Shown: positions 17,754 to 26,352 of the stretch, one piece after another | Position numbering within the stretch: position 1 is the stretch's first letter | Layout: each line of letters opens with the position of its first letter | Source: JAGOMX01 sp041738135 | GTDB taxonomy: Bacteria > Pseudomonadota > Alphaproteobacteria > JAGOMX01 | Direction: 5' to 3' | Assembly: GCA_041738135.1 (NCBI GenBank) | Contig: JBGSQK010000008.1 | Location: 1-38,052 of the forward strand | DNA: 38,052 bases | Program-made: the position numbers and the translations under genes | The notes under the pieces: model-generated | Told to the model about the DNA's origin: nothing | The model's database searches: none | Seen by the model: only the letters and a program-made list of their open reading frames with translations

Positions 17754-18536
17754 ATGATCAATTTTAATAAGGCAACCGCTTTCATTATATCGGTTACCCT
17801 AGCTGTACTCAGTCAACCCACACCCGCTGCAACTTATGCGTCAGCAGCTGTTGGAAGCAGTAGCGGCAGCACGCAAGTAAGTATTACTGCCAATAGTTCC
17901 AGCAGTGCTTTTTCAGCGGGTGGCACGTATGCAACGGGCAGTGCTTACTCAGCTGGACGCGCATTTGCAAGCAACAGTTTTATGGGAAACCAGACTATTC
18001 CAGGCAATGGGTTCTACCAACCTGCTCCGCGCGTATACACTCCATATTATACCGCACCCACATTTTATACTGGCCTGAGATGGCAGCAAGAACGGCTTGA
18101 GGAAGAACTACGTGAGGCCAAGAGGATTGAGCAAAAGGAAAAAGAAGAGTACCACACAATCCTTTCAAAGGAATCCAGCAAAGCCAAAGCTGAGCATGCA
18201 CAATTGCTGCAAGAAAATGCAAGTTTAAAGCAACGGTTGGAAGGGAAAGCAGAAACCCGCGTGAACGTTTGCAACGTAACTAAAACAGAAGAAAACCCAG
18301 AAGGCGAAATCCGCATACACCGCGCGTCAACCGCCAACACGCAAGAAGTAGCAGCCAAAAGTAACCGGATTCTGAAGAACGCAAAAATCGAACATCGCAA
18401 CCCAGACAAATGTCTCCGCTACGCCATCAAAGAATTTCGTAAAGAAAGCGAAAACCTCAAAGTCGAAAACGAAAGTCTTAAGGCTAAACTAGAGCAGCAA
18501 GACGACTATCGTTTAAAAAGCTTTCCGTCTGAGTGA
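17754..18536 (+). CDS. Secreted Ser/Ala-rich coiled-coil protein, function unknown
   Basis: I do not recognise this 260-residue protein. ATG 17754 is preceded by GGAGGA at 17744-17749. It starts with a signal peptide (hydrophobic core AFIISVTLAVL, likely cleaved near PAATYA). Residues about 28-78 are Ser/Ala/Gly/Thr-rich, about 80-107 are Pro/Tyr-rich, and two strongly charged coiled-coil stretches follow (about 108-170 and 225-252), separated by a segment with two cysteines that could form a disulfide. The layout suits an exported, self-associating surface or periplasmic protein, but that is inference. It ends 5 bp from the stop of the convergent membrane-protein gene. Confidence 0.75.
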   Translation: MINFNKATAFIISVTLAVLSQPTPAATYASAAVGSSSGSTQVSITANSSSSAFSAGGTYATGSAYSAGRAFASNSFMGNQTIPGNGFYQPAPRVYTPYYTAPTFYTGLRWQQERLEEELREAKRIEQKEKEEYHTILSKESSKAKAEHAQLLQENASLKQRLEGKAETRVNVCNVTKTEENPEGEIRIHRASTANTQEVAAKSNRILKNAKIEHRNPDKCLRYAIKEFRKESENLKVENESLKAKLEQQDDYRLKSFPSE

Positions 18537-18541
18537 ATTTA

Positions 18542-19537
18542 TTAATTTAACCAGCTTAGAAAACTAATAAGAAAATACAAAAAGACCATTGCATTCGGTA
18601 AAGCACTGAGCGCAATGGTCTGTGCTGGTTGTCCTGCCAGGAAAAAATCTGTAAGAGCATAAACGTTTGCGATGTTCAGGCCCGCAAATCCTGCGACTGC
18701 TAAGACTTGCAATGCTCTTGTTTTTAAATGTGCACCATCTTTTATTGTTTTCTCCTCCACAAAATCAAGACCATCTTTGACCGTCATAAAATCATCAGAA
18801 TACTTTCCCATACATTTAACAAACCAATAATGCACCAAATAGGTGGTAACAGGCAGAACGATAAAACCATCTAAAGCTAGGTTCATGCAGAATGAGGAAG
18901 AATCCTGGGTAAACACTGAGAATAGAATTTTAAAAGTTCTCAAGCAGGAAGCCTGATCCAGATCATATATGACCCAGGGACTTACAACAGGCCAAGCCGC
19001 GGCACCTATAACGAGGCCATTTTGAGCTAAGCCCATGAGTATTTTTTTGCTGGAAGTCAGGAAATGATATCCAGTTCTTAAGGCAAGCACCTCGTCCCTA
19101 ATGCTGTCACTTAATTTGAGATTCATTTCATGGCCAAAGCGAAATAAATCTGCTCGAGAAACACCCGGGCAATAGCGCAGGTACCATAGATTCTGAATGT
19201 GGGTGACGATTTCAAAATAGTGGTTTTGACGTACCTGCAAGGAATTGGCCATAATTTTGACGTCCTGGAAATACTGTTGGGGGCTCAACCCTTCAGCTAT
19301 TTGAGTGGGAGACAATGATGCTTCTACATCCGTTCTGGGCAACAAAGCATAAGATGTTCTATCATTTGCAACAGTTGCTTCCACACTAACTATTTGTCTC
19401 AGATCACGCTCACCACTTGCCCAAGAGGGGTCTAGAGATTCGCTCCATAAAGGCGAACTAGCAGAGCTTACATTAACACTGGAAGCCCAGACAAATATGA
19501 TCAAACTGATAAACCCTATCTTCATGCTTGTGTCCAC
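18542..19537 (-). CDS. Predicted membrane protein, function unknown
   Basis: I recognise no family. The 331-residue frame starts at GTG 19537; ATG 19525, four codons in, gives a cleaner signal sequence (MKIGFISLIIFVWASS) and may be the true start. After the signal comes a soluble, probably periplasmic part (about 30-165), then four hydrophobic segments at about 168-191, 217-240, 275-297 and 306-328, ending three residues after the last. Cysteines at 198 and 217 flank one inter-helix stretch. It is the last gene of a minus-strand group with two SRPBCC genes and abuts the upstream one without a gap, so it is probably co-translated. Confidence 0.75.
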   Translation of the reverse strand: MDTSMKIGFISLIIFVWASSVNVSSASSPLWSESLDPSWASGERDLRQIVSVEATVANDRTSYALLPRTDVEASLSPTQIAEGLSPQQYFQDVKIMANSLQVRQNHYFEIVTHIQNLWYLRYCPGVSRADLFRFGHEMNLKLSDSIRDEVLALRTGYHFLTSSKKILMGLAQNGLVIGAAAWPVVSPWVIYDLDQASCLRTFKILFSVFTQDSSSFCMNLALDGFIVLPVTTYLVHYWFVKCMGKYSDDFMTVKDGLDFVEEKTIKDGAHLKTRALQVLAVAGFAGLNIANVYALTDFFLAGQPAQTIALSALPNAMVFLYFLISFLSWLN

Positions 19538-19966
19538 TTACGGTTTCTCAACCAATGCCTTCAGCGCCTCGTTAACTTTTATAAAATTAGCCTGGATGGT
19601 TCCTTTCATGAGGGGCCACAGAAGTGTTATCAAGATACCATGGAAATTTTCGCCATGTTGTAACAGTGTGCCGCCATCTTTTTCCTTAAAAAGGAAATAG
19701 TGCTCCCCAGCAAACAACCAATTGACACCGCCCAATTTTCCTAGCCAACGAAATTCTTGTTCAGGTACATTTTTCAGAATTTCCGGTTGTATCGTCATTT
19801 TAGATTTGCCAGATCCCAAATCCACATCTAACCTGGAATCGCTCAACTGTACTATCCGCGTTATAAAAGGATTCCATTGGGGATAAGAGGGAAAGTCCAT
19901 GAAGGTTTTCCACACTTCTGCAGGCTTTTTGTTGATAAATATCTCGGTTTTAATTTGTAAAGCCAT
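19538..19966 (-). CDS. SRPBCC (START-like) domain protein, paralogue 2
   Basis: This 142-residue single-domain protein has the SRPBCC pattern: N-terminal strand with INKKPAEVWKTFMDFPSYPQWNPFI, then sheet strands, and the long C-terminal helix (MKGTIQANFIKVNEALKALVEK). The fold forms a hydrophobic pocket that binds lipids or other apolar ligands. It has no signal peptide, so it should be cytoplasmic. It is clearly paralogous to the gene just upstream: both share EVWK, DFPSY, WNxFIT and HGENFHG. The function and ligand are unknown. It lies directly before the membrane-protein gene. Confidence 0.85.
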   Translation of the reverse strand: MALQIKTEIFINKKPAEVWKTFMDFPSYPQWNPFITRIVQLSDSRLDVDLGSGKSKMTIQPEILKNVPEQEFRWLGKLGGVNWLFAGEHYFLFKEKDGGTLLQHGENFHGILITLLWPLMKGTIQANFIKVNEALKALVEKP

Positions 19967-19981
19967 TTAGATCAAATACCT

Positions 19982-20398
19982 TTATTTCTTTTCCACGTAT
20001 TCCTTCAAGGCTAAATTCATGTCCGCATAAATCGGATATAACTTCTTTTTAAATAAGGGCCAGAATATCCAGGTTAAAAGACCATGGAAATTTTCGCCAT
20101 GGGTAAATAAAGTACCGTCCTTGTCCTTTGTAACCTTTAAATAATGAACACCTCCAAAAATCCAACCACCTGCGATTCCGCCCCTCCAACAAAGCTCATC
20201 ATTCGCGTTAAGCTTAATTACTTCCATGCGGGCCTCCTGTTTTGAGAAAAACTCCAGAAGGAGAGATTTTTCATCTGGCTGACTAATTTTAGTGATAAAG
20301 CGGTTCCATTTGGCATAAGAAGGAAAATCTGCAATAACTTTCCAAACCTCTTCCGGACTTTTGTTGATATGCGTTTCAATTTTGATTTCGCGAAACAT
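19982..20398 (-). CDS. SRPBCC (START-like) domain protein, paralogue 1
   Basis: The 138-residue protein is the first gene of the minus-strand operon and a tandem duplicate of the next. It has INKSPEEVWKVIADFPSYAKW at the N terminus, the LFTHGENFHGLLTW segment and a C-terminal helix ending EKK. The ligand-binding pocket fold is inferred from family resemblance; related proteins include polyketide cyclase-like and CoxG-like members. A good promoter lies just upstream. Divergence between the copies is considerable, suggesting an old duplication with different ligands. Confidence 0.85.
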   Translation of the reverse strand: MFREIKIETHINKSPEEVWKVIADFPSYAKWNRFITKISQPDEKSLLLEFFSKQEARMEVIKLNANDELCWRGGIAGGWIFGGVHYLKVTKDKDGTLFTHGENFHGLLTWIFWPLFKKKLYPIYADMNLALKEYVEKK

Positions 20399-20425
20399 GC
20401 CTTCCCCCTGATATTCTTTTTACAC

Positions 20426-20453
20426 ATTGTAAAGTATAGATCATCAAAGTCAA
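20426..20453 (-). promoter_or_regulatory. Candidate promoter of the SRPBCC operon
   Basis: On the minus strand TTGACT (20448-20453) is followed by a 16-bp spacer and TACAAT (20426-20431), both 5 of 6 to consensus. It lies about 30 bp before the first SRPBCC start codon. Confidence 0.55.
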
Positions 20454-20528
20454 ACCATCAAATTGTCCCGAAATCCTTGCATGCGAGCTCATTTAAGCGT
20501 ACTCTTAAGATAGAAGAGGAGAAATGTT

Positions 20529-20849
20529 ATGGCTATAGTAAACGCAACTGATTCCAGTTTTGATCAAGACGTTTTGTTCGCAAAAGGACTTGTTCTGGTA
20601 GATTTTTGGGCTGAATGGTGTGGACCTTGTAAAATGATCGCACCAATCCTACATGAGCTTGATAGCGAAATGATGGAAAAGGTCAAGATCGTTAAAGTAA
20701 ACGTGGACGAAAATCCAACGCCACCCACCATGTTTGGTGTGCGTAGCATCCCGGCTTTAATGCTGTTCAAGGACGGAAAACTTGTAGACACGAAAGTAGG
20801 CGTCATGCCGAAGGCAAGCCTTATAACTTGGATTGAATCTCACTCGTAA
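20529..20849 (+). CDS. trxA: Thioredoxin
   Basis: This 106-residue protein is a standard thioredoxin: active site WCGPCK and the conserved cis-proline loop RSIPALMLFK. It reduces protein disulfides in the cytoplasm and is itself reduced by thioredoxin reductase, encoded in this window at 34567-35508. GAGGAGA lies just upstream of ATG 20529. It is divergent from the SRPBCC operon and convergent with tRNA-Leu. Confidence 0.96.
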   Translation: MAIVNATDSSFDQDVLFAKGLVLVDFWAEWCGPCKMIAPILHELDSEMMEKVKIVKVNVDENPTPPTMFGVRSIPALMLFKDGKLVDTKVGVMPKASLITWIESHS

Positions 20850-20861
20850 TAGAGCGAGATT
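20836..20861. terminator. Hairpin overlapping the trxA stop, possible bidirectional terminator
   Basis: AATCTCACTC (20836-20845) pairs with GAGCGAGATT (20852-20861) with one mismatch and a 6-base loop. The trxA stop lies inside the loop region. It directly abuts the 3' end of the convergent tRNA-Leu. The T tract is short, so efficiency is uncertain. Confidence 0.45.
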
Positions 20862-20948
20862 TGGTGCGGTCGAGAAGACTCGAACTTCCACAGGGTTTCC
20901 CCCACAGCGACCTCAACGCTGCGCGTCTACCAATTCCGCCACGACCGC
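20862..20948 (-). tRNA. tRNA-Leu (anticodon GAG)
   Basis: Read on the minus strand the gene begins GCGGTCG and ends CGACCGC-A-CCA, a perfect 7-bp acceptor stem with encoded CCA. The D arm contains GGCGGAATTGGTAGACGC, typical of leucine tRNAs. The anticodon loop is TTGAGGT (anticodon GAG, reading CUC and CUU). A long class II variable arm follows, then a T arm with TTCGAGT. A weak promoter-like TTGCAT-N17-TACATA lies upstream at about 20970-20998. Confidence 0.96.
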
Positions 20949-21008
20949 ACTTGTAAACACCTAACTATGTAGGACATCTGCCACATAAATGCAAGGACGA
21001 ATTTCAGT

Positions 21009-21650
21009 TTGCCTAGTACTTTAAACAACTTCATTGAATGGAAAACGTCTGATTCTCCAGTGGACTATGCGTCCGCCATACGAGAAATGGAAGCCAGAGC
21101 AGCTGCATTGGCCGCCGGACAGGCACCTGAGCTCGTTTGGCTACTGGAACACCCCCATGTTTACACCAGCGGAACAAGCGCCAAGGATGCTGATATTTTA
21201 TCAGCAAAATGCCCCGTGATAAAAACCGGGCGCGGAGGACAAGTCACCTATCATGGCCCAGGACAAAGGGTTGTGTATCTGGTCCTCGACCTGAACAAAC
21301 GCGGCAAAGACGTGCGCGCTTATGTGCGAAATCTGGAAGAATGGATCATCCAAACACTTCGACAGTTTGATGTGGAATGTGGTCGCCGGGAAGGTCGAGT
21401 GGGCCTTTGGGTTCCAAATTCCGAATCCACAGACGATAAAATAGCAGCCATTGGCGTACGCATTAAAAAATGGGTAACCCTTCATGGTATCGCTATCAAC
21501 GTAAACCCGGATTTAAGCTATTACGACGGCATCGTTCCCTGTGGCATTAGCACCCATGGCGTAACATCCCTCCATTCGTTGGGCTTACAAACAAGCTTAC
21601 AGGATCTGGATAAAGCATTGAAAGCCACCTTCGATCAAGTCTTCCGGTAA
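21009..21650 (+). CDS. lipB: Lipoyl(octanoyl) transferase LipB
   Basis: LipB moves octanoyl from acyl carrier protein to the lipoyl domains of dehydrogenase complexes, where LipA inserts sulfur. The 213-residue protein shows the substrate-binding GRGGQVTYHGPGQ, the IGVRIKKWVTLHG segment with the catalytic lysine, and PCGI with the catalytic cysteine. The start is an inferred TTG at 21009: the only other in-frame ATG (REMEAR) would cut off the conserved N-terminal strand, and the ATG at 20989 is out of frame. AAGGA at 20993-20997 could serve as a ribosome site. Confidence 0.94.
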   Translation: MPSTLNNFIEWKTSDSPVDYASAIREMEARAAALAAGQAPELVWLLEHPHVYTSGTSAKDADILSAKCPVIKTGRGGQVTYHGPGQRVVYLVLDLNKRGKDVRAYVRNLEEWIIQTLRQFDVECGRREGRVGLWVPNSESTDDKIAAIGVRIKKWVTLHGIAINVNPDLSYYDGIVPCGISTHGVTSLHSLGLQTSLQDLDKALKATFDQVFR

Positions 21651-21726
21651 ACCACAGCTTTTTTTCCTTAACTTTTTCACTCTTTTCCCCTAGTATCCTT
21701 TTATATTTACATTGCAGGAGTCACAG

Positions 21727-22947
21727 ATGGAATTTTCACAACGTTTTTTGGGTCACACTATGGACGCCGCGCTGGTCAACCGCGCACAGAAAGCTTTTGC
21801 TGAAATCATTTCCGATCAAAAAGCGGGCAAACTCCCCGTTCTGGATTTACCATATGATTCTTCTTGGGTAAAAGTTCTAGAACCCATCGCAAAAAATTAC
21901 GCTGAGAAATTCCAAACTGTAGTGATCTTAGGCACAGGCGGCTCAAGCCTAGGAGGACAATCGTTGACCGCCCTTATGCAGGACTCATATGGATTGCAAG
22001 CATCTGGACCTCGTTTAATATTTTTGGACAATATTGACCCTGATACCTTCGATCGTTTTTTCAATGCCGTCGATTTCAAGAGCACAGGCTTCATCGTTAT
22101 ATCAAAATCAGGAAACACAGCAGAAACCACCTGTCAGTTGCTCAGTATTTTGGATGTTTGGAAACAGAAAGAATCAAAAGATCCTTGCGAACACTTCCTC
22201 ATCATCACCGAAGAAAAAGCTTCAACGCTTTCAAAAATTGCACAGGATTTTAAATTCCAAACCTTACCCCACAACCCCAACATCGGCGGACGTTTCGCGG
22301 CTTTATCCTTGGTAGGCATTCTACCAGCCATGATAGCAGGACTGAACCCATACGCCATCCTAAAGGGTGCCTTAAATTGTATCAATGCCGGCGATCAAGG
22401 CACATATATCCACGGAAGCGCCTGGACCATAGCAAACCAATGCAATCTCTCGGTTATGATGCCCTATTGCGATCGCTTACAGTTGTTCTGCAAATGGTAT
22501 CGCCAGCTCTGGGCTGAAAGTCTAGGCAAAGAAGGCAAAGGCATCACGCCCATCGCCGCCTACGGCACCGTGGATCAGCACAGCCAATTGCAGCTATATT
22601 TGGACGGCCCCAAGGACAAAATGTTCACCTTCCTTGCCACAGAACACAAAGGCAAGGGCACTCCCATCAAATGCGGCGGCACAGATTTCACAGGCCATTC
22701 CATGGGCGACCTGATGCAAGCGGAGCAAGAAGCAACCATTCAAACACTTCATCGCAGAGGCTGCCCCGTACGCGTTTTTGATATCCCCTCTATCAATGAA
22801 GAAGCACTAGGAGGCCTCATGATGCATTTCATGCTAGAAACCATGATCACAGCCAAAATGATGAACGTAAACGCCTTCGATCAACCCGCCGTTGAAGATG
22901 GCAAAATACTAGCCATGCAATATCTGAAGCACGAGCAAGCAGCGTGA
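21727..22947 (+). CDS. pgi: Glucose-6-phosphate isomerase (short form)
   Basis: The enzyme interconverts glucose 6-phosphate and fructose 6-phosphate. The 406-residue protein has two SIS sugar-isomerase domains: LGTGGSSLGGQSL and ISKSGNTAETTCQ bind the sugar phosphate, and GGRFAALS and HGKGTP-like segments follow. It is shorter than the ~550-residue E. coli type and resembles the compact bacterial forms. ATG 21727 is chosen because CAGGAG at 21715-21720 is ideally spaced; the in-frame TTG 21712 lies before that site. Its stop overlaps the mutL start by 4 bases, so the two genes are coupled. Confidence 0.9.
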   Translation: MEFSQRFLGHTMDAALVNRAQKAFAEIISDQKAGKLPVLDLPYDSSWVKVLEPIAKNYAEKFQTVVILGTGGSSLGGQSLTALMQDSYGLQASGPRLIFLDNIDPDTFDRFFNAVDFKSTGFIVISKSGNTAETTCQLLSILDVWKQKESKDPCEHFLIITEEKASTLSKIAQDFKFQTLPHNPNIGGRFAALSLVGILPAMIAGLNPYAILKGALNCINAGDQGTYIHGSAWTIANQCNLSVMMPYCDRLQLFCKWYRQLWAESLGKEGKGITPIAAYGTVDQHSQLQLYLDGPKDKMFTFLATEHKGKGTPIKCGGTDFTGHSMGDLMQAEQEATIQTLHRRGCPVRVFDIPSINEEALGGLMMHFMLETMITAKMMNVNAFDQPAVEDGKILAMQYLKHEQAA

Positions 22948-24773
22948 GCATCAGACTCCTACCGGACACGCTCATCAATCAAATCGCCGCAGGTGAAGTG
23001 GTTGAACGACCCTATTCTGTAGTAAAAGAACTGGCAGAAAATGCCATCGATGCGGGCGCCACACAAATAGATGTACAAGTACGTGAAGGCGGCACCAGCT
23101 ATATCTCCATACAAGACAATGGCAAAGGTATGGGGCAAGAAGATCTATTGCTAGCCGTCGAACGCCACGCCACATCCAAACTGCCTGACGACGACCTCTT
23201 TAACATCACTAGTTTAGGTTTCCGCGGCGAAGCGCTACCATCCATCGGTGCGGTAAGTCGCCTTAAAATATCCAGCCGGTCAGCTTCCAGCGAAGATGCC
23301 TGGCAGCTGACAGTGGAAGGCGGATTAAAGTCCGAACTTTCCCCAACTGCACTTCCCAGCGGCACGCACATGGAAGTCAGAGATTTATTTTTTGCCACCC
23401 CTGCTCGCTTGAAATTCTTAAAAACACCCTCCACCGAGATGGGCTATATAACGGACGTGATGAACCGCATCGCCATGGCTCACCCGCACATTGGCTTTAC
23501 ACTGAAAGATGACCGTAAAACCCATCTCTCGGTGCCGCAGCAATCGGGCGATATAAATGAAATGCGCCTCAAAAGGTTGTCGCATATATTAGGTCAGGAC
23601 TTTTCCGACAACGCTCTTCCTATTCTGGCCGAAAGACAAGGCTATGGCATTTCCGGCTATGCTGGACTGCCTACCATGAACCGCGCCAATGCCAGCCAAC
23701 AATACCTTTTCGTCAATGGTCGCTATGTGAAAGACAAGCTGCTCCAAGGCGCTATCCGTGGCGCCTACCAAGACTTCCTAGCCCGCGACAGACACCCACT
23801 GGTGGTTTTGTTCTTAGAAGTTGCTCCCAACTTGGTAGACATGAACGCTCACCCAGCGAAAACCGAAGTTCGCTTTCGGGAATCTGGTTTGGTACGAGGC
23901 CTAATTGTCAGCGCACTAAAACACGCATTAAATGATGCAGGCCACAGGGCTTCCACCACAGTATCTCTGGAAGCCATGGATCGTTTTCAACAATCCTTAA
24001 GCGCTCCCAACTCAACCTACCAACCTGCCAATATAAGCTCGTTTTCAGGACCTATTAACACCTATAGACCTCAAACGCTACCTGGATTGGCTCGTTCTTA
24101 CACCCAAGCTTCCTTAGCAACTGTTGCGCCCATGGAAGAAACGTATGTTTCCTTACCGCAAATTCAAGAGATCGAAGAAAGCAATTTGGCTTCATACCCA
24201 TTAGGTGATGCCAAGGCACAAGTTCACGAAACCTATATCATTTCCCAAACCGCAGAAGGCATCGTCATCGTCGACCAACATGCAGCTCATGAGCGACTCG
24301 TTTACGAAAAGATGAAAGCTGGTTTGCAAGAAAGAGGCGTCATGCGCCAGGTACTTCTGGTGCCGGAAGTGGTGGGATTAGGTGACCAAGCCGCTGCAGA
24401 CTTGCTAAAACGCAAAGAAGAACTAGCAGAATTTGGTCTCATCATAGAAGACTTCGGCGGCAGTTCCATTTTAGTCAGGGAAGTCCCCGTATTACTGGGT
24501 GAATTTAATATCGGCAAACTGGTCCAAGATCTAGCTGATGAAATAGAATCCTTCGGCGAAGCCTTAAGCTTAAAGGAAAAAATAGAAGAAGTCTGCGGCA
24601 CCATCGCCTGTCATGGCAGTATCCGCGCGGGTCGTAAATTAACAATCCCGGAAATGAACGCCATCTTACGCCAAATGGAAGAAACACCCCACTCCGGCCA
24701 ATGCAATCACGGACGTCCTACATACGTGGAGCTCAAACAATCGGACATCGAAAAATTTTTTGGTCGTCGCTAA
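22944..24773 (+). CDS. mutL: DNA mismatch repair protein MutL (with endonuclease motif)
   Basis: The 609-residue protein links MutS mismatch recognition to strand incision. The N-terminal GHKL ATPase has IAAGEVVERP, ENAIDAGAT, DNGKGM and GFRGEAL. A Pro/Ser/Gln-rich linker (about 345-430) leads to the C-terminal dimerisation domain, which contains the metal-dependent endonuclease motif DQHAAHERLVYE (444-455) and later ACHGSIRAGR and HSGQCNHGRPT. This is the nicking type of MutL found in bacteria without MutH. The start is GTG 22944, inside the end of pgi. Confidence 0.97.
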   Translation: MSIRLLPDTLINQIAAGEVVERPYSVVKELAENAIDAGATQIDVQVREGGTSYISIQDNGKGMGQEDLLLAVERHATSKLPDDDLFNITSLGFRGEALPSIGAVSRLKISSRSASSEDAWQLTVEGGLKSELSPTALPSGTHMEVRDLFFATPARLKFLKTPSTEMGYITDVMNRIAMAHPHIGFTLKDDRKTHLSVPQQSGDINEMRLKRLSHILGQDFSDNALPILAERQGYGISGYAGLPTMNRANASQQYLFVNGRYVKDKLLQGAIRGAYQDFLARDRHPLVVLFLEVAPNLVDMNAHPAKTEVRFRESGLVRGLIVSALKHALNDAGHRASTTVSLEAMDRFQQSLSAPNSTYQPANISSFSGPINTYRPQTLPGLARSYTQASLATVAPMEETYVSLPQIQEIEESNLASYPLGDAKAQVHETYIISQTAEGIVIVDQHAAHERLVYEKMKAGLQERGVMRQVLLVPEVVGLGDQAAADLLKRKEELAEFGLIIEDFGGSSILVREVPVLLGEFNIGKLVQDLADEIESFGEALSLKEKIEEVCGTIACHGSIRAGRKLTIPEMNAILRQMEETPHSGQCNHGRPTYVELKQSDIEKFFGRR

Positions 24774-24839
24774 AATTTCATTAAGCATTAACCTTTTTTG
24801 GTTAGCCTGATACTAGGCACACTAAGAAGGCTGAATGAA

Positions 24840-25613
24840 ATGAAGAAGATCAACCTAATAATAGCACTAACATCAGCCATCTGTCTTACAGGTTGCGCAT
24901 CCGAACAAAGTAACCTCAGCTTTACAAACAAACCTAATTTCGCAGCTGAAGAAAGCGATTTAGTGCCGGACAACATGTCCAGCAAACGCCGCATAGCCAC
25001 AGGATTTTTCGTAACCAATGACGGTTATTTTGTCACCAACTATCACGTGATAAAAGACGCTCAGCAGATCTTCATCACCACTTCAACAGGCGAGCGAGTT
25101 CCCGCAAAAATCATCAGACAAGATCAAGACATCGATATAGTCTTAGCCAAAGCCAACGTACGTGGACAAGCGGTTCACTGGGGCACTCGTCAAAATGTAG
25201 ACAAAGGTGAAGGCGTGCTCACACTAGGTTATCCTCTGATGGTTATTCAAGGTCGCGAACAAAAGGCCACATTCGGACGCATCAACTCCTATAGCGGCAT
25301 CCGAGGTGATCCCGGCGTCTATCAAATCGATGTACCCGTGCAACCCGGAAACTCCGGCGGACCCCTCATCAGTGAAAACGGCAATGTGATCGGCGTTGTA
25401 AAAGCCACCTTCAACCAAATGGCAGCCCTAGAAACCATGGGTACTCTGACGCAAAACATCAACTACGCGGTAAAATCAGACCAAGTTCTACCTATGCTCA
25501 AACAAACCTTAGGCGACCAAATCAAAGTCACCAACATGGGCAAAAACCGCCAAGACATGCCACACCTGATCACCAAATTCGAAAAGTCTGTGGTACTGGT
25601 CGAGGCTGAGTAA
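24840..25613 (+). CDS. Trypsin-like serine protease, predicted lipoprotein
   Basis: ATG 24840 gives a 258-residue precursor with a lipoprotein signal whose lipobox LTGC puts the lipidated cysteine at residue 19. The protease domain keeps the full catalytic triad: His69 in TNYHV, Asp99 in DIDIVLA and Ser172 in PGNSGGPL. This resembles the protease domain of HtrA/Deg enzymes, but the protein ends after it and has no PDZ domain. It should act in the periplasm, anchored to a membrane, perhaps in quality control; the substrate is unknown. A short upstream in-frame extension exists but would bury the signal peptide. Confidence 0.88.
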   Translation: MKKINLIIALTSAICLTGCASEQSNLSFTNKPNFAAEESDLVPDNMSSKRRIATGFFVTNDGYFVTNYHVIKDAQQIFITTSTGERVPAKIIRQDQDIDIVLAKANVRGQAVHWGTRQNVDKGEGVLTLGYPLMVIQGREQKATFGRINSYSGIRGDPGVYQIDVPVQPGNSGGPLISENGNVIGVVKATFNQMAALETMGTLTQNINYAVKSDQVLPMLKQTLGDQIKVTNMGKNRQDMPHLITKFEKSVVLVEAE

Positions 25614-25649
25614 TACATTTCAGAAGAAAACGGATACTGCAACCCATCT

Positions 25650-25773
25650 GTGTCATTCCCGCGTAGGCGGGAATCCAGCGCAAATGTGCAGCGAAGCTGC
25701 TGCTATATAGACTATATTGAGTCGCTTTGCTCCACTTATAGTGCTGGATCCCCGCCTTCGCGGGGATGGACAC
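25650..25773. repeat. MITE-like element, 124 bp with ~33-bp imperfect terminal inverted repeats
   Basis: The left end (25650-25682) and the reverse complement of the right end (25741-25773) agree at most positions. Each end folds on its own: ATTCCCGC...GCGGGAAT on the left, ATCCCCGC...GCGGGGAT on the right. There is no coding capacity. This is the widespread GTCATTCCCGCG-type bacterial repeat; in translation it gives the familiar spurious peptide WIPAYAGMT. It sits between two convergent genes. A shared GGATACT flanks it on both sides at a short distance (25632-25638 and 25778-25784), too far out to be a clear target duplication. Confidence 0.85.
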
Positions 25774-25817
25774 AAGGGGATACTCAATGAATCAGGGCAC
25801 TAGCAATACCAGCAAAC

Positions 25818-26267
25818 TTATTTTGCAACGAAAGCGTCCATATTCCGAAGCACCACATCCAGCAGCCTCAATTTATAAGCTTTATCATCCCCCATCACTT
25901 CAAGCTTAAGCAAGGACGCAAGCTGTGGGATCATATTCAAGAATTGCTGTTCAAAATAACTTAAAAATTCATCACTTCCTGCGAGGGGATTCACTCTAGC
26001 ATTCAGCTCATGCTTCATTTTAAGACCATAAGCGCTCAACTCTAATGCCTGAAGAGTCTTGTCTCGCCCCTTTAATATGTTGTCATCAAGCTGTATAAAA
26101 TAGTGCCCTAATGCCTCAAATTTGACATACAACACTTTCATTTCCTGTACATTGACACCAGCCGCAGATCGTGGGTGAGGACCCGGGAATTGTTCATCGC
26201 TTGCAGCAGCAAAACTTGACATTAAAACGGCAGATACTCCTGCCAAAAGGCTCAAACGTATACTCAT
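25818..26267 (-). CDS. Small exported protein, function unknown
   Basis: I recognise no family. The 149-residue precursor has a Sec signal peptide (MSIRLSLLAGVSAVLMSSFAAAS, cleavage likely after AAA). The mature part of about 125 residues looks mostly helical, with regular Leu/Met/Phe heptad-like spacing and no cysteine. It probably sits in the periplasm or outside the cell. GAGGAG lies just upstream of the ATG on the minus strand. It is transcribed alone or after grpE, with no evident terminator between. Confidence 0.75.
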   Translation of the reverse strand: MSIRLSLLAGVSAVLMSSFAAASDEQFPGPHPRSAAGVNVQEMKVLYVKFEALGHYFIQLDDNILKGRDKTLQALELSAYGLKMKHELNARVNPLAGSDEFLSYFEQQFLNMIPQLASLLKLEVMGDDKAYKLRLLDVVLRNMDAFVAK

Positions 26268-26352
26268 ATTTACTCCTCTATAATTTGATAACTTCTCAGA
26301 TCATTCCAAGAAATCATCAAAATACTATATTTAAAATGTTTTCGTCAAGTTT

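Noticed and set aside
24783..24807. Hairpin after mutL as a terminator
   Set aside because: Only a 5-bp stem with the T run in the loop, not after the stem.
25570..25773. 67-codon minus-strand frame giving WIPAYAGMT-type peptide
   Set aside because: This is the well-known false protein produced by GTCATTCCCGCG repeats, here the MITE at 25650-25773.
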